Assembly: GCA_024636555.1 (NCBI GenBank)
Contig: JAGXGW010000058.1
Span: 1-64,000 of the forward strand
Reading direction: 5' to 3'
Origin: Paracoccaceae bacterium
GTDB taxonomy: Bacteria > Pseudomonadota > Alphaproteobacteria > Rhodobacterales > Rhodobacteraceae
Length of the DNA: 64,000 bases
Below the pieces are notes generated by a model, which worked only from the letters and a program-made list of their open reading frames with translations, had not been told where the DNA came from and made no database searches. Each line of letters opens with the position of its first letter. Position 1 is the stretch's first letter. Made by a program: the position numbers and the translations under genes. This document shows, piece after piece, positions 62,900 through 64,000 of the stretch.

Positions 62900-63820
62900 A
62901 TGGGTTACGTCAAAACGGCGATTCTTCTGGCAGCGATGACCGCCTTGTTCATGGGGTTCGGCCTTTTGCTTGGCGGGCCGGAAGGGGCCGCCATCGCCTT
63001 TGTGGTCGCGGCAGGCATGAATGTCTTCGCGTTCTGGAACTCCGACAAGGCCGTGCTGCGAATGCATGGCGCGCGCGAGGTTAACGAGCAGACCGCGCCC
63101 GATCTTGTCCGCATGGTGCGTGATCTGGCCACACGGGCCGATATGCCCATGCCGAAGATCTATATCATCGAGACGGACCAGCCCAACGCCTTTGCAACGG
63201 GGCGCAATCCTGAAAACGCGGCTGTTGCCGCCACAACCGGCCTGTTGCGTAACCTCAGCGCCGAGGAGGTGGCAGGCGTCATGGCGCATGAGCTGGCCCA
63301 TATCCAGAACCGCGACACGCTGCTGATGACGATCACCGCGACGTTTGCAGGCGCGCTGTCGATGCTGGCGAATTTCGCCCTGTTCTTTGGCGGCAGCCGT
63401 GACAGGCCGGGCGGGATGATCGGGACGATCGCCCTGATGATCCTTGCGCCGATGGCCGCTGCTCTGGTGCAGATGGCGATCTCGCGCTCGCGCGAATACG
63501 AGGCGGACCGTGTCGGCGCGGAGATCAGTGGCCAGCCACGCGCGCTGGCCTCTGCGCTGCGCAAGATCGAGACGATGGCCCAGCGGATCGACAATCACGT
63601 GGCAGAGCGCAATCCTGCCACGGCGCATATGTTCATCATCAACCCGCTCCACGCCCATGCGCATGACAAGCTGTTCTCGACCCATCCCAACACAGCCAAC
63701 CGGATCGCGGCGCTTGAGGCGATGGAAGTTGGCCGCAGCGCCGGGCCGCAGGTACGCGCGGCGCGCTCCTCGGTGCCGTCAACGGGACGCGGCGGGCGGC
63801 AATCCGGCCCCTGGCAGTAA
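62900..63820 (+). CDS. htpX: Membrane metalloprotease HtpX
   Basis: A 306-residue M48-family protease that degrades damaged membrane proteins. Two N-terminal helices are followed by [15 protein letters not shown], the zinc-binding HELAH in [16 protein letters not shown], two further helices ([20 protein letters not shown]) and the third ligand Glu in [13 protein letters not shown] clean GGAG sits five nt before ATG 62900. The tail is a basic Gly/Ser/Arg-rich stretch. It is usually controlled by envelope stress; no site was identified. Confidence 0.93.
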   Translation: MGYVKTAILLAAMTALFMGFGLLLGGPEGAAIAFVVAAGMNVFAFWNSDKAVLRMHGAREVNEQTAPDLVRMVRDLATRADMPMPKIYIIETDQPNAFATGRNPENAAVAATTGLLRNLSAEEVAGVMAHELAHIQNRDTLLMTITATFAGALSMLANFALFFGGSRDRPGGMIGTIALMILAPMAAALVQMAISRSREYEADRVGAEISGQPRALASALRKIETMAQRIDNHVAERNPATAHMFIINPLHAHAHDKLFSTHPNTANRIAALEAMEVGRSAGPQVRAARSSVPSTGRGGRQSGPWQ

Positions 63821-63920
63821 CGCGGCAGGCTGCAGCATCGGGGTCGTTACGCCCTGCCAAAGCGCCCGAGCCTTGCACCGTATGCATGACGCTGCGTCAT
63901 GGTCAGACCATCGTAAACAA

Positions 63921-63948
63921 GAAAAAACCGTCCCCCGATGGGGACGGT
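63921..63948 (-). terminator. Intrinsic terminator for leftward transcription
   Basis: On the leftward strand the stem ACCGTCCCC/GGGGACGGT (9 bp, 4-nt loop ATCG) is followed directly by TTTTTTC. It lies 26 bp after the stop of the gene entering from the right edge and would end that gene's transcript. Rightward readthrough from htpX meets the same stem but only a weak T-rich tail (TTATTCTT). Confidence 0.85.
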
Positions 63949-63973
63949 CTGATTATTCTTCGTGCGATATTCA

Positions 63974-64000
63974 TCAGGCGCGTTCGACATATTCCATGAG
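63974..64000 (-). CDS. Last codons of a leftward gene cut by the window edge
   Basis: The leftward frame ends LMEYVERA and a TGA at 63974-63976, just before the strong terminator at 63921-63948. The terminator orientation and spacing make this a credible gene end. Eight residues are too few to name the product. Confidence 0.45.
   Translation of the reverse strand, partial: LMEYVERA

Overview
This window is high-GC chromosomal DNA from an alphaproteobacterium, most likely a member of the Rhodobacteraceae (Roseobacter/Rhodobacter group). The signs are the gene families present (a PleD-type diguanylate cyclase, DUF3572 and DUF983 proteins, a non-pyrrolysine MttB-family methyltransferase, orphan ImuA, a PrtD-type type I secretion ATPase) and the many GTG starts and tightly coupled operons. 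No plasmid, phage, insertion sequence or CRISPR array is visible. Family-level placement is an inference from gene content, not from a marker phylogeny.

Layout. 1-2.5 kb: an FAD oxidoreductase cut by the window edge, a UbiB-family kinase and a small HEPN-like protein. 2.5-14.6 kb: the most distinctive locus. A CsgD-like LuxR regulator is divergent from a 729-residue acidic Gly/Ala/Asp-rich low-complexity protein with no N-terminal signal. This is followed by a 667-residue repeat protein, a PrtD-type ABC exporter, an HlyD-type adaptor, a NodT-type outer-membrane lipoprotein and a sugar-nucleotide epimerase. I read this as a dedicated type I secretion system exporting a surface or matrix polymer. 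14.7-16.4 kb: an H-NOX sensor coupled to an HNOBA-GGDEF diguanylate cyclase. 16.5-21.4 kb: an MttB-family methyltransferase, a HAD phosphatase, a MarR regulator, DUF3572 and a PleD-like cyclase whose first receiver lacks its phospho-acceptor Asp. Two c-di-GMP synthases near a putative matrix export locus is suggestive.

21.4-23.6 kb: an ECF sigma / membrane anti-sigma-like / Spy-like / EF-hand group, probably one envelope-stress or metal/calcium-response unit. 24-28.5 kb: DUF983, Nudix, EamA transporter, fatty acid desaturase with a divergent XRE regulator, and lipocalin. 28.5-32.8 kb: an arsenate operon in which ArsR and ArsC are fused, followed by GAPDH and ArsJ (arsenate exported as 1-arseno-3-phosphoglycerate), with an aldo/keto reductase upstream. 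32.9-43 kb: orphan ImuA, MFS transporter, metG, an RND efflux pair and a hybrid histidine kinase. 43.4-49 kb: tRNA-Leu(TAA), rhomboid protease, GFA-like protein, thioesterase, metF with divergent MetR, wrbA, suhB.

49-54.5 kb: a DUF2235 gene broken by one in-frame TGA, a lone xanthine-dehydrogenase-type large subunit, and an ornithine/lysine decarboxylase with a divergent Lrp regulator. 54.5-64 kb: valS (with an internal segment of different base composition), enoyl-CoA hydratase, two PLP aminotransferases, a dual-specificity-type phosphatase, YgfZ and HtpX. The window ends with a leftward terminator and the last codons of another gene.

Two families of dispersed intergenic palindromic repeats occur. 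One has conserved GGGGGG/CCCCCC and CTTCTTGC...ATATCC boxes around a variable stem-loop. The other is built on GAGTATTTGAAGAACGATGAA and its inverted partner.
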